Assembly: GCF_012769535.1 (NCBI RefSeq)
Contig: NZ_CP046565.1
Location: 1,998,501-2,062,500 of the forward strand
Direction of reading: 5' to 3'
Length of the DNA stretch: 64,000 nucleotides
Source: Methylococcus geothermalis
Lineage (GTDB): Bacteria > Pseudomonadota > Gammaproteobacteria > Methylococcales > Methylococcaceae
Shown: positions 17,645-25,013 of the stretch, one piece after another
Numbering within the stretch: position 1 is the stretch's first letter
How the letters are laid out: each line of letters starts with the position of its first letter
Notes under the pieces: model-generated
The model's database searches: none
What the model saw: only the letters and a program-made list of their open reading frames with translations
Told to the model about the DNA's origin: nothing
Position numbers and translations under genes: made by a program

Positions 17645-20280
17645 GCGAGGCCGCCGACATTGAAAGGATTAGGTCGGCGTTGGCGTTTATTGATGCCGCC
17701 GACCGTGAAAGCTGGGTAAGAGCGGGCATGGCGGTTAAGGCCGGCCTTGGCGATGCGGGGTTTGAAATATGGGATGAGTGGAGCCGAAGGGCTGACAACT
17801 ATAACGCCAAGGCGGCGGCTGAGGTATGGAAAAGCATCCGGTCCGCCGGAGGGGTGACACTCGGTAGCCTGTTTCATCAAGCTAAGGCCAACGGCTGGCG
17901 GGACGAGGGAGGATACCAGAAGCCTTCTCCGGAGGAGCTGGCCGCGTGGCGGAGGCGGGCCAAGGAGCGGGCAGCGGCGGAGGCTGCCGAAATTGAGCAC
18001 GAGCGGGCGGAGACGGCCAGGAAGGCGGCGGCGGTGCTCAAGGCAGCGGGCGCGGCTCGGGCCGATCACCCCTATCTGATAAAAAAACAGGTGGCGCCGG
18101 TTGCGACGTTACGTGAGATCGAGGCTGGCGAGGCGGCGAAGATTATCGGTTACGTGCCCAAGGCGGGCGGCGAGGCGTTGGCCGGGCGGCTGTTGGTGGT
18201 GCCTGTCCGCCGGACCGGCGGCGAGCTGGTGACCTTGGAGTTGATCGACCAGCCGGGGCGCAAGGCGGCTTTGGCCGGGAGGGGCAGCAAATCCGGCGGG
18301 TTCTGGGCCACAGCAAGACTGCCTGACGGTGACGGCGAGGGCCTAACCCTGCTGGTTGGCGAAGGCGTGGCGACGATGCTTTCTGCCTCGGCGGCGGCTG
18401 GGGCCTTGGGCGTGGCGTCGCTGGCGGGCGGCAACCTAAAACCCGTGGCTACGGCGCTGCGGGCCAAGTACCCGGCGGCGCACCTGGTGGTGCTGGCCGA
18501 TTTGGTAAAGGTTACAGGCGAGCCTGATCCGCACTCGGTCGAGGCTGCGAGGGCGGTCGGCGGGCGGCTGGCGGTGCCGCATTTCGGCGCGGATAGAGAG
18601 CAAAACCACAAGGATTTCAATGACTTGGCTGTCGTTCGCGGGCCGGCGGCGGTGGCGGAGTGCATCGCGGCGGCGGTGCCGGTGGCGGTGGCGCAGGGAG
18701 GCGGGGCCGGGCCTGGGGCGCCGGGGGACGAGCTGGGCGAGGATGAGCCGGGTATGCAGGATGCGCCTGCGGGCTCAATAGCTCTGGTGGCGCATCGGTT
18801 GCCGGAAATCATAAATGAGATGAACGAGGCGCTGCTGCGTTCGGGTGCCGAAATATTTGAGCGGGGCGGGGGCGTCGTGCATACGTTTCGCACCGAAAAG
18901 CTCAGGCAATTGCAGGGCGGCGCCCACCTGCCGGAAGGCAGCCTTGTGATTGAGGCCGTGAGCCCGGAGTTGCTGCGGTTGGTGGCAACTAGGGACGCCG
19001 TTTTTGTGAAGTATGACGCCCGCATCGGCGGCTGGAAACGCACGGACTGCCCGATCCAGGTGGCCAGAACATTTATCGAGGCGAACGGCCTGCGGCGGCT
19101 GCGTCCGCTTCGCGGCGTGGCAAGCTGCCCGCTGTTGAGGCCGGACGGATCGATCGTCTGTGAGCCCGGCTATGACCTCCAGACCGGCTTATATCTGAGC
19201 TGGGACCTTGGCGAGATCAAGCCTGATCGGGCGGGCGGGCTGTTTGCGGCGCTTAAGGCCCGCGAGCTGCTGGAGGAAATGCTGAGCGAATTTCCGTTCG
19301 TCGGCGAGGTTGACCGGGCGGTGGCGCTGGCGGGGATTTTGACTGCGGTTATGCGGCCCTTGCTGCCGTCGGCACCCATGATTGGCGTGGACGCATCAAC
19401 GCCCGGCACTGGAAAAACAACTTTGGTCGACGTATTCGGCCTTGTTGCCCTTGGCCAGCCGGTTCCGGCGATAACGTTGGCCGGGGCAAACGAGGAGGAG
19501 TGTGAAAAGCGTTTGGGGGCGCTTCTGCTTTCTGGTGTTGGAGCATTAAACCTGGACAACCTCTCGCGGCCACTTCAATCGGATTTGCTCTGCCAAATAT
19601 TGACGGCGGCTTCCATACGTCTACGCATTTTGGGCGTATCCCGCGCCCCATCGGTGAGCACCAGCGTCTTCGTGGCGGCCACCGGCAACAACCTGTGCCT
19701 GGTCGGCGATCTGTCGCGCAGGGCCTTGGTGTGCCGCCTTGACGCCGGCTGTGAAAGGCCTGACCAGCGGGTTTTTGCCCGAAACATTGGAGATTACATT
19801 TTGGAGCGGCGCAAGGCGTTGGTAGAGGCGGCTTTGACGATCGTTGGCAACTACCAGGCAGCGGGGCGGCCTGATGTGGGCACGGCGCCCTTCGGCTCTT
19901 TTGATACTTGGAGCGAAACAATCCGAAACGCCTTGATTTGGGCCGGTGCGGCTGACCCGTGCGAATCGCGGGCCCGTATCGAGGAACTCGATCCAGTGAG
20001 GGGCGAGCTGGCGGATGTGTTGCCGCTCTGGTTTGCTCGATGGCGGGGCGAGGCGGTGCAGGTACGCGATGTGATCGAGAGTGCGGGGCTGAGCCAGAAC
20101 GATGAGCTTCGCGATGTGCTGTTGGCCATCGCGGCCAATCGCCGCGACCCGCGCCAGATTGATTCGCGGCGGCTGGGGCACTGGCTCCGGAGGTATCGAG
20201 GCCGGGTGGTTGGTGGTCTGCGGTTGGACTCGGACGGCGCCTCAGGCACCAGGGCTCGATGGCGGGTAATCAAAATTTAG
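17641..20280 (+). CDS. Phage-type primase with Toprim domain and P-loop ATPase
   Basis: An 879-aa replication protein. Residues about 5-85 resemble a PriCT-2 domain (IRSALAFIDAADRESWVRAG...EVWKSIRSAGGVTLGSLFHQAK). A Toprim-like domain follows (about 185-345: LLVGEGVATMLSASAAAG, VASLAGGNLKPVATALRAKY, DFNDLA). Its acidic pair, normally ADxD, reads VVLADLVK, so one metal-binding Asp seems lost. A P-loop (DASTPGTGKTTLV, near residue 588) and a following ATPase/helicase-like region occupy the C-terminal half. It probably primes or loads replication of the excised element. It is cotranscribed with the AlpA-like gene. Confidence 0.75.
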   Translation: MSEAADIERIRSALAFIDAADRESWVRAGMAVKAGLGDAGFEIWDEWSRRADNYNAKAAAEVWKSIRSAGGVTLGSLFHQAKANGWRDEGGYQKPSPEELAAWRRRAKERAAAEAAEIEHERAETARKAAAVLKAAGAARADHPYLIKKQVAPVATLREIEAGEAAKIIGYVPKAGGEALAGRLLVVPVRRTGGELVTLELIDQPGRKAALAGRGSKSGGFWATARLPDGDGEGLTLLVGEGVATMLSASAAAGALGVASLAGGNLKPVATALRAKYPAAHLVVLADLVKVTGEPDPHSVEAARAVGGRLAVPHFGADREQNHKDFNDLAVVRGPAAVAECIAAAVPVAVAQGGGAGPGAPGDELGEDEPGMQDAPAGSIALVAHRLPEIINEMNEALLRSGAEIFERGGGVVHTFRTEKLRQLQGGAHLPEGSLVIEAVSPELLRLVATRDAVFVKYDARIGGWKRTDCPIQVARTFIEANGLRRLRPLRGVASCPLLRPDGSIVCEPGYDLQTGLYLSWDLGEIKPDRAGGLFAALKARELLEEMLSEFPFVGEVDRAVALAGILTAVMRPLLPSAPMIGVDASTPGTGKTTLVDVFGLVALGQPVPAITLAGANEEECEKRLGALLLSGVGALNLDNLSRPLQSDLLCQILTAASIRLRILGVSRAPSVSTSVFVAATGNNLCLVGDLSRRALVCRLDAGCERPDQRVFARNIGDYILERRKALVEAALTIVGNYQAAGRPDVGTAPFGSFDTWSETIRNALIWAGAADPCESRARIEELDPVRGELADVLPLWFARWRGEAVQVRDVIESAGLSQNDELRDVLLAIAANRRDPRQIDSRRLGHWLRRYRGRVVGGLRLDSDGASGTRARWRVIKI

Positions 20281-20294
20281 TATCGTGTCAAAAC

Positions 20295-20419
20295 TTTTGG
20301 CAGTTACGACAGTTAAAGCCTATAAATATCCCCAGTGCGGAAAAATGGCACAACTTTAGGTTGTTCCATTTTTACCCTCTAGGGATAAAACAGCCCCCTA
20401 ACTGCCGTAACTGCCAAAA
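20295..20419. repeat. Nested palindromes in an AT-rich gap: candidate origin or control region
   Basis: A 21-bp inverted repeat with one mismatch brackets the region (20295-20315 starting TTTTGGCAGTTACG, and 20399-20419 ending CGTAACTGCCAAAA). Inside it lie TGGCACAAC/GTTGTTCCA (20346-20368) and TTTTACCCT/AGGGATAAAA (20370-20390). Each outer arm holds two CAGTTA units. The stretch is clearly AT-richer than the GC-rich genes around it and follows the primase gene. Replication origin and regulatory region are both compatible. Confidence 0.6.
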
Positions 20420-20508
20420 TTCGGGCCGGCGGTCGCCGGTCCAAGGCGTCCGGCCAATAGGCCGGGCAATCGCGCCGGGAGGCGCCATGATCGCGAGAGG
20501 GCGAAAAA

Positions 20509-20697
20509 ATGAACGACGCAGAGCAAAGAATAGGCGGTGCCAAGCACCACAAGTGGATGCACACCCTGCCGGTGTGGGTCTTGGTCAAACATATCGAGGC
20601 CAAGGAGCAACAAATCCTCGAACTGCTTCAGAAAAACGGCCAACTCGAAGCCCGAATCAAGGAGCTGGAGGAGGGAACCTCATATAACGGATGGTAA
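20509..20697 (+). CDS. Small coiled-coil hypothetical protein
   Basis: A 62-aa protein whose second half is a predicted coiled coil (HIEAKEQQILELLQKNGQLE, then ARIKELEE). No function is recognised. The ATG follows GAGAGGGCGAAAAA. It is the first gene after the palindromic region and precedes an 18-bp palindrome; it could be a regulator or a replication accessory. Confidence 0.55.
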   Translation: MNDAEQRIGGAKHHKWMHTLPVWVLVKHIEAKEQQILELLQKNGQLEARIKELEEGTSYNGW

Positions 20698-20706
20698 TAA
20701 AAAGCC

Positions 20707-20724
20707 GTGATGTTATAACATCAC
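20707..20724. promoter_or_regulatory. Perfect 18-bp palindrome, probable operator
   Basis: GTGATGTTATAACATCAC is a perfect dyad of the type bound by dimeric helix-turn-helix repressors. TTGACG (20735) lies just downstream and could be a -35 box for the next gene. Only one copy was found. Confidence 0.6.
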
Positions 20725-20779
20725 AAATCCTAGTTTTGACGGGGTGGTGTTCCCGCTCCGGTAACCATAAGGTGAAAAA

Positions 20780-21256
20780 ATGTCTGATGATTCAATTGTT
20801 TACAACGAAGCGCTGATCGAGGCCGACCTGGCCGACCTGCAAGAGCGGATCGACCAGGCGACCGCCGAGCTGGCGGAGCGGGGCGAGCGGGTCCGGCAGT
20901 GGTCGGCGGCTCTGAGCCCTTGCCTTCACACATCCGACGGCATACAGCATCGGCTGGCGGTGGCCCGGCGGCGGCGGGGTGAGCTGCTTTTCAAATACAT
21001 CGAGAGCGGCGACGAGGCGATGAAAGCGGAAATCGAGGCCCTGAGCTCGGAAATTCGCTTTATCGAAGATTGGGGACCGGAGTTCATTGGGCGCGTTCTG
21101 GTGGAGCATGAAAAGTGGGCCGCCCGCACGGAGCTGTTTCGAGCGAGGTACGAGGATCGAGCGGCGGACCTCAAAGCCCGTCGTAACCTGGCGCCGGCGC
21201 ATATCCTGAGCCAGCGCGAAACAACGATGTACGGGCGTCCTGTCCGGGCGGCTTGA
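20780..21256 (+). CDS. Coiled-coil hypothetical protein
   Basis: A 158-aa soluble, charged protein, largely alpha-helical (LADLQERIDQATAELAERGE, AMKAEIEALSSEIRF). No catalytic motif is recognised. AAGGTG precedes the ATG. A strong 10-bp hairpin (21270-21293) follows its stop. The clean start, codon use and position make it a real gene of the element, but its role is unknown. Confidence 0.6.
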   Translation: MSDDSIVYNEALIEADLADLQERIDQATAELAERGERVRQWSAALSPCLHTSDGIQHRLAVARRRRGELLFKYIESGDEAMKAEIEALSSEIRFIEDWGPEFIGRVLVEHEKWAARTELFRARYEDRAADLKARRNLAPAHILSQRETTMYGRPVRAA

Positions 21257-21269
21257 TTCTACCTACACA

Positions 21270-21293
21270 CCCTGCCCGATCCGTCGGGCAGGG
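21270..21293 (+). terminator. GC-rich hairpin without T tract
   Basis: CCCTGCCCGA and TCGGGCAGGG form a perfect 10-bp stem around TCCG. No T run follows, so it is a pause, RNA-processing or Rho-assisted site rather than a classical terminator. It lies between two small genes of the element. Confidence 0.45.
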
Positions 21294-21314
21294 ATTCCCT
21301 GCGGCGAGGCGTGC

Positions 21315-21524
21315 ATGAAGACAGAGCTTCTTGAAGCTATCCGGCTGCTCAAACACTCAAAGCAACTCGACCAGGCGGCCCAGGCGGCGCGGCGGGAAGC
21401 GGCGTGGCTGTTGGCGGCCTGCAACGAAAGGGACATCCGCCACGCTGCGAAGCGGACGGGGTGGACGCCTTCGGGGTTGATATGCTTGGCAAGGGCCGTA
21501 ACGGGCACTCATATAACTGATTGA
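21315..21524 (+). CDS. Small hypothetical protein
   Basis: A 69-aa basic, helical protein (LLEAIRLLKHSKQLDQAAQA...AAKRTGWTPSGLICLARAV). The KRTGWTPSGL stretch could form a helix-turn-helix, but the match is weak. It follows the hairpin at 21270 and precedes the possible virion-like gene by 28 bases, suggesting a shared transcript. Confidence 0.5.
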   Translation: MKTELLEAIRLLKHSKQLDQAAQAARREAAWLLAACNERDIRHAAKRTGWTPSGLICLARAVTGTHITD

Positions 21525-21552
21525 TCTAACAAACCATGATGGAGACAAAGAG

Positions 21553-22197
21553 ATGGGCGGTGGTGGCGGGGCTTTGACCCCTCAGATTACGGCGCAGGAG
21601 CTGGAGTACGCGAACGTGCTGCAGAATGTGCTCCAGTCGTCGAACGCGCTGACGGCGCCGGTGGAGAAGTTCGCGGTCCGCAACATGAAGGCGATGAACA
21701 CGCCTCTGGCCTACGATGCGGCGGGCGGCCTGGGGCTGAGTTCGGCCTTGCAGCAGTGGGACCCGCTGCGGCAGCAGGCGATGTACCAGACGATGGCCAG
21801 CGGTGCGGCGCCGGGCAGCGGGCGGTTCCTGGCCACCGAGACGCAGTTGGACCAGGCCAACGCGCAGGCGCGGGCGCAGGGATCGATGCAGGGGCGCATG
21901 GGCAATCTGGATGCGCGTCTCGGGCTGATGAACGCGGCCATAGGCGCCGGGCGGCAGCGGCTGGGATCGGCGGTGGATACGTTCTCCAACCTTTCCAGGA
22001 AGTCCAGCGATTGGGAGAGAAACCGGGCATCGCTGGCGAGCGAGATGGAGGCGGACAACGCCAAGGGCATCGGCAAGATGGCCGGCATGGTGGGCGGCGC
22101 GGCGCTGGGGCTCATGACCGGAGGGGCTGGCTTCGCTCTGACGGGCGCGGCCTTGGGCGGTAGCCTGGGTTCGGGGCTGGCCAGCGGGATGAGGTGA
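21553..22197 (+). CDS. Glycine/alanine-rich protein resembling podovirus ejection proteins
   Basis: A 214-aa protein with a poly-Gly start (MGGGGGAL), an Ala/Gln-rich helical middle (TETQLDQANAQARAQGSMQG, DARLGLMNAAIGAGRQRLGS) and a Gly/Ala-rich hydrophobic end (GKMAGMVGGAALGLMTGGAG). This layout resembles small internal virion (DNA ejection) proteins of podoviruses, though I see no decisive motif. If correct, it would be the only structural-type protein in the element. GGAGACAAAGAG precedes the ATG. Its stop is 1 base from the first hairpin repeat of the array that follows. Confidence 0.45.
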   Translation: MGGGGGALTPQITAQELEYANVLQNVLQSSNALTAPVEKFAVRNMKAMNTPLAYDAAGGLGLSSALQQWDPLRQQAMYQTMASGAAPGSGRFLATETQLDQANAQARAQGSMQGRMGNLDARLGLMNAAIGAGRQRLGSAVDTFSNLSRKSSDWERNRASLASEMEADNAKGIGKMAGMVGGAALGLMTGGAGFALTGAALGGSLGSGLASGMR

Positions 22198-22198
22198 T

Positions 22199-22519
22199 CT
22201 CGCGGTACTCGCCCCGCGAGTGGCGTCTGGAGATGGCGGGCGCCGGCATGCAGCCGGCGTCCTGCCCAGGTGCTCGCAGTACGTGCCCCGCGAGTGGCGG
22301 TTGTTCGACTTGCGGATGTCCCAACCAGGAGATACAACGATGTGTCTCGCAGTACTCGCCCCGCGAGTGGCGTCTGGAGATGGCGGGCGCCGGCATGCAG
22401 CCGGCGTCCTGCCCAGGTGCTCGCAGTACGTGCCCCGCGAGTGGCGGTTGTTCGACTTGCGGATGTCCCAACCAGGAGATACAACGATGTGTCTCGCAGT
22501 ACTCGCCCCGCGAGTGGCG
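22199..22519. repeat. Array of five 27-bp hairpin repeats with 46/47-bp spacers
   Basis: Repeats lie at 22199, 22273, 22346, 22420 and 22493. Each begins CTCGC, contains ACTCGC-CCC-GCGAGT (imperfect in copies 2 and 4) and ends GTGGCG. Copies 1-2 with their spacers are duplicated as copies 3-4 with a 147-bp period and a single base change. The first spacer holds another hairpin (CGCCGGC-ATGCA-GCCGGCG). The regular spacing looks CRISPR-like, but spacers are duplicated and no cas gene is present, so I read it as a REP-like or regulatory hairpin array. Confidence 0.85.
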
Positions 22520-22554
22520 TGACCTTATTGTAACCATTCTCCGCCGGGTTGTGC

Positions 22555-22647
22555 TACACTTTCAAACGTCCCCGGACGCTTCCGGGGCCGGGCGTCGAAA
22601 CCCGGTGTACTACGGGCGCACCATGCGCCAGTCGACGGCGCTTTTTT
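22555..22647 (+). ncRNA. Structured leader RNA resembling the P4 CI RNA/attenuator region
   Basis: An extended -10 (TGCTACACT, 22552-22560) is followed by three hairpins: CCCCGGA-CGCT-TCCGGGG (22570-22587), CCGGG...CCCGG (22588-22605) and GGCGCA-CCA-TGCGCC (22615-22629). The last one competes with GCGCC-AGTCGAC-GGCGC-TTTTTT (22625-22647), a Rho-independent terminator, because both use 22625-22629. The predicted transcript is about 80 bases. In P4, the CI RNA in the replication-operon leader gives immunity by premature termination; peptides readable around here (VETRCTTGAPCA, AFFCVRRYSTAGGAG) recall Ash/Icd-like annotations of P4-type islands. Confidence 0.6.
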
Positions 22648-22801
22648 GTGTCCGTCGATACTCTACGGCGGGCGGTGCGGGGCACGGTCCGTCCGTGGCC
22701 GGTTTCCCGTAGGCCGGTTTTCGACTCCCGCATCGTCCGTCACCCTTGCAGCGTCGAAACTGCTGGTGACGGTTCCCAATGTCAACTACGGAGCCAACAC
22801 C

Positions 22802-23101
22802 ATGACACCCCTTACCACGGGCGCACCACGCCCGATCATTATTTCCCTGTCCGATGCGCATCGTCTCGACGGCGATGTATGCCGGCTGGCCGACGAGCTG
22901 GAACACCTCGCGCTGATTTGCGATGACTGGGTAAACCAGTTCCCCAAGGCCAAGGCGTTGCGGGAAGTCGCCCGCTGCATCCGGGCCGCCAGCCGGGCGA
23001 TGGTTATGGCCAAGAACCCGGCCCGGCAAGCCTGGATCGAGGCGCACGCGGCGGAAGGTTCGGCCACGCTCACCGGACAGGAGGGCGGCCATGACGCATA
23101 A
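22802..23101 (+). CDS. Hypothetical protein of the RepA operon
   Basis: A 99-aa soluble helical protein (IIISLSDAHRLDGDVCRLAD, FPKAKALREVARCIRAASRA). I chose the ATG at 22802; the frame is open upstream through the structured leader but that portion looks untranslated. No known domain. It starts an operon of five tightly overlapping genes that ends with the RepA-like helicase; it overlaps the next gene by 11 bases. Confidence 0.6.
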   Translation: MTPLTTGAPRPIIISLSDAHRLDGDVCRLADELEHLALICDDWVNQFPKAKALREVARCIRAASRAMVMAKNPARQAWIEAHAAEGSATLTGQEGGHDA

Positions 23102-23387
23102 AACACACCCATCACTGCTCGGCTGCGGTTACCACCCCGTGTCCGGCCTGCCGCTGATACCGCGCCATCTGGCGAAACAGCTCAACCCCATCATCGGCTC
23201 TTACCCGCATGACACCCTAGCGAACGCCAGTGCGCTGGCGGCGTGGCTGGTCGAGGCGCTGTCCAGCACGCACGGCGAGGGGCTGGAAGGCGCGGACTAT
23301 GCCTATCTGCTGGGCCGGGCCGTCAAGGCGGCGCTTGACTTCGAGATGGAGGCGCCATTGCGCCAGGAGGAGCCCAGCCATGATTGA
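23091..23387 (+). CDS. Hypothetical protein of the RepA operon
   Basis: A 98-aa protein without a recognised domain (GCGYHPVSGLPLIPRHLAKQ, SALAAWLVEALSSTHGEGLE). It overlaps its upstream neighbour by 11 bases and the next gene by 8 bases, showing translational coupling. Likely a regulatory or replication accessory protein, but nothing in the sequence proves this. Confidence 0.6.
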   Translation: MTHKTHPSLLGCGYHPVSGLPLIPRHLAKQLNPIIGSYPHDTLANASALAAWLVEALSSTHGEGLEGADYAYLLGRAVKAALDFEMEAPLRQEEPSHD

Positions 23388-23484
23388 GCAAATCAAAACA
23401 ACGCTGGCGGCGCTGGGCATGGCCGACGTGATTTTTTCCCTTGCAGACATGCTGGCCGGGTGGCTGGCGGGAGGTGGGTTATGA
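23380..23484 (+). CDS. 34-aa hydrophobic small protein
   Basis: MIEQIKTTLAALGMADVIFS followed by LADMLAGWLAGGGL. A perfect AGGAGG (23365-23370) lies 9 bases before the ATG, and it overlaps both neighbours (8 bases upstream, ATGA downstream). The amphipathic/hydrophobic sequence suggests a membrane-associated microprotein, as with Kil-like or holin-like small proteins, but no homology is claimed. Confidence 0.5.
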   Translation: MIEQIKTTLAALGMADVIFSLADMLAGWLAGGGL

Positions 23485-23738
23485 GAGACGCGAACGCGGT
23501 TGAGCGGATGAACGGGGCGCTGCAAACGGCAGGCATGGCGGCCCGATCGGTGGCGGCGGGTCTGGTGCTGCTCCGCATGAACCGGAGCGAAGACCCCGGT
23601 CTTACCGATGATGAATACGAGGCATTCTGCTGGGGGCTGGAGCAATCGGTGATGGAAGTAGCCGAGGTGCTGGACATGGCCATGCACATGCTACGCACCC
23701 AGACCGAGGAGACGGCGCATGACCCGGCGCAACGATAG
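23481..23738 (+). CDS. Hypothetical protein of the RepA operon
   Basis: An 85-aa acidic helical protein (AVERMNGALQTAGMAARSVA, DDEYEAFCWGLEQSVMEVAE). It starts in an ATGA overlap with the microprotein and overlaps repA by 20 bases. No domain recognised; small acidic proteins in front of RepA helicases are common in plasmid and island replication operons. Confidence 0.6.
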   Translation: MRDANAVERMNGALQTAGMAARSVAAGLVLLRMNRSEDPGLTDDEYEAFCWGLEQSVMEVAEVLDMAMHMLRTQTEETAHDPAQR

Positions 23739-24924
23739 GCCGGTGGCGGTGGGAAACCTCGCGCTGCGGGTGGCCGAGATGGCGGCGCGGGCGCGGGAGG
23801 CGCCGAGGCCTTCGGCTTCGCCGGTGGCGGCTTCGGCTTCACCCGTGCCGCCGAGGCCTTCGGCTTCTTCGGTGGCGCAGTGTGGCCGGGTGACGCTGGG
23901 GGTGAACCTGTTGCAGGGCGCCAGCGTGCAGCCTGAGCCGGTCCGCTGGCTGTGGCCGGGCTGGCTGGCGAAAGGCAAGCTGCACGTCATCGCCGGGCAG
24001 CCCGGCACGGGCAAGACCAGTCTGGCGCTTTCCCTGGCGGCGACGCTGACGGCGGGCGGACGCTGGCCGGACGGCACGCCGGCGGCGCCGGGCAACGTGC
24101 TGATCTGGTCCGGCGAGGACGACGTGAGGGATACCCTGATGCCGCGCCTTCTATCCTGCGGGGCGGATCCGAAACGCTGCTTCTTCATCACCGACGTGCA
24201 GGCCGAAGACGGGCGGCGTCCGTTCGATCCCTCCCGCGACATGCCCGCCCTGCTGCGTGCGGCGCGGGAGGTTGGCGAGGTGCGGTTGCTGCTGGTCGAC
24301 CCCATCGTGTCGGCGGTGGCGGCGGACAGCCACAAAAACGCCGAGGTGCGGCGCGGGCTGGCCCCGCTGGTGACGCTGGCCGAGCGGCTGGATTGCGCCT
24401 TGCTGGGCATCTCGCACTTCTCCAAGGGCTCGGCGGGCCGTGATCCGCTGGAGCGGGTGACCGGCTCGCTGGCGTTCGGGGCGCTGGCCCGGATCGTGTT
24501 CGCGGCCTTCAAGCGCTCGGAGGAGGACGGCGGCGGCCGCTGCCTGGCGCGGGTGAAGTCGAACCTTGGGCCGGACGAGGGCGGCTTTATCTACGAGCTG
24601 GTCCTCGATGCGCTGGCCGATCACCCAGGCGTGACGGCGACCCGAGTCGACTGGGGCACGGCGGTAGCCGGTTCGGCAAGGGCGCTGCTGGCGCGGGCGG
24701 AGGCTTCGTGTGATCCGGAAGCCATGTCGGCCTTGGACGAAGCCTGCGCGTTTCTTCAGGAGTTGTTGGCGGCGGGGCCTGTTTCGGCCACGGAAGTTCA
24801 GCGGCAGGCGCTGGAAGCTGGAATGGCCTGGCGGACAGTGCGACGGGCACAAAATCGGCTAGGGATCACGCCCCGCCGGGTCGGCTTCGGAAAGGACTCC
24901 ACCTCCTTTTGGGGTCTTCCGTAG
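23719..24924 (+). CDS. RepA-like hexameric helicase (AAA_25 family)
   Basis: A 401-aa protein. After a Ser/Ala/Pro-rich leader (residues about 28-55) comes a RecA-fold ATPase: Walker A AGQPGTGKTSLALSLA (near residue 95), Walker B RLLLVDPI and a sensor GISHFSKGSAGRDPLERVTG. This is the family of RSF1010 RepA, a 5'-3' replicative helicase. The C-terminal 100 residues look like a winged helix (VSATEVQRQALEAGMAWRTV, RRAQNRLGIT). With the primase upstream and repeats downstream, it forms the replication module of the element. One partial copy of the downstream iteron core lies inside this gene (24614-24626). Confidence 0.82.
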   Translation: MTRRNDRPVAVGNLALRVAEMAARAREAPRPSASPVAASASPVPPRPSASSVAQCGRVTLGVNLLQGASVQPEPVRWLWPGWLAKGKLHVIAGQPGTGKTSLALSLAATLTAGGRWPDGTPAAPGNVLIWSGEDDVRDTLMPRLLSCGADPKRCFFITDVQAEDGRRPFDPSRDMPALLRAAREVGEVRLLLVDPIVSAVAADSHKNAEVRRGLAPLVTLAERLDCALLGISHFSKGSAGRDPLERVTGSLAFGALARIVFAAFKRSEEDGGGRCLARVKSNLGPDEGGFIYELVLDALADHPGVTATRVDWGTAVAGSARALLARAEASCDPEAMSALDEACAFLQELLAAGPVSATEVQRQALEAGMAWRTVRRAQNRLGITPRRVGFGKDSTSFWGLP

Positions 24925-24945
24925 CCCCATAGTTGGCCAAGAACT

Positions 24946-25000
24946 CCATACTTGTCCATCAAAATGGATGGACAAGTATGGTATGGATGGACAAGTATGA
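24946..25000. repeat. 15-bp inverted repeat plus overlapping direct repeat after repA
   Basis: CCATACTTGTCCATC (24946-24960) and GATGGACAAGTATGG (24967-24981) are perfect inverted repeats with a 6-base loop. ATGGATGGACAAGTATG is also directly repeated at 24964 and 24983 (19-bp period). It follows the repA stop by 21 bases; it could end the transcript or bind a replication protein. Confidence 0.7.
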
Positions 25001-25013
25001 ATCCTCCTACCTC

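Noticed and set aside
22199-22519. CRISPR array
   Set aside because: The spacers are a tandem duplication rather than unique sequences, there are no cas genes nearby, and the repeat recurs downstream of another operon.
22549-22926. Possible 125-aa protein through the structured leader
   Set aside because: Frames here cross the hairpins and terminator of the leader RNA; the well-positioned ATG at 22802 in another frame gives the better gene.
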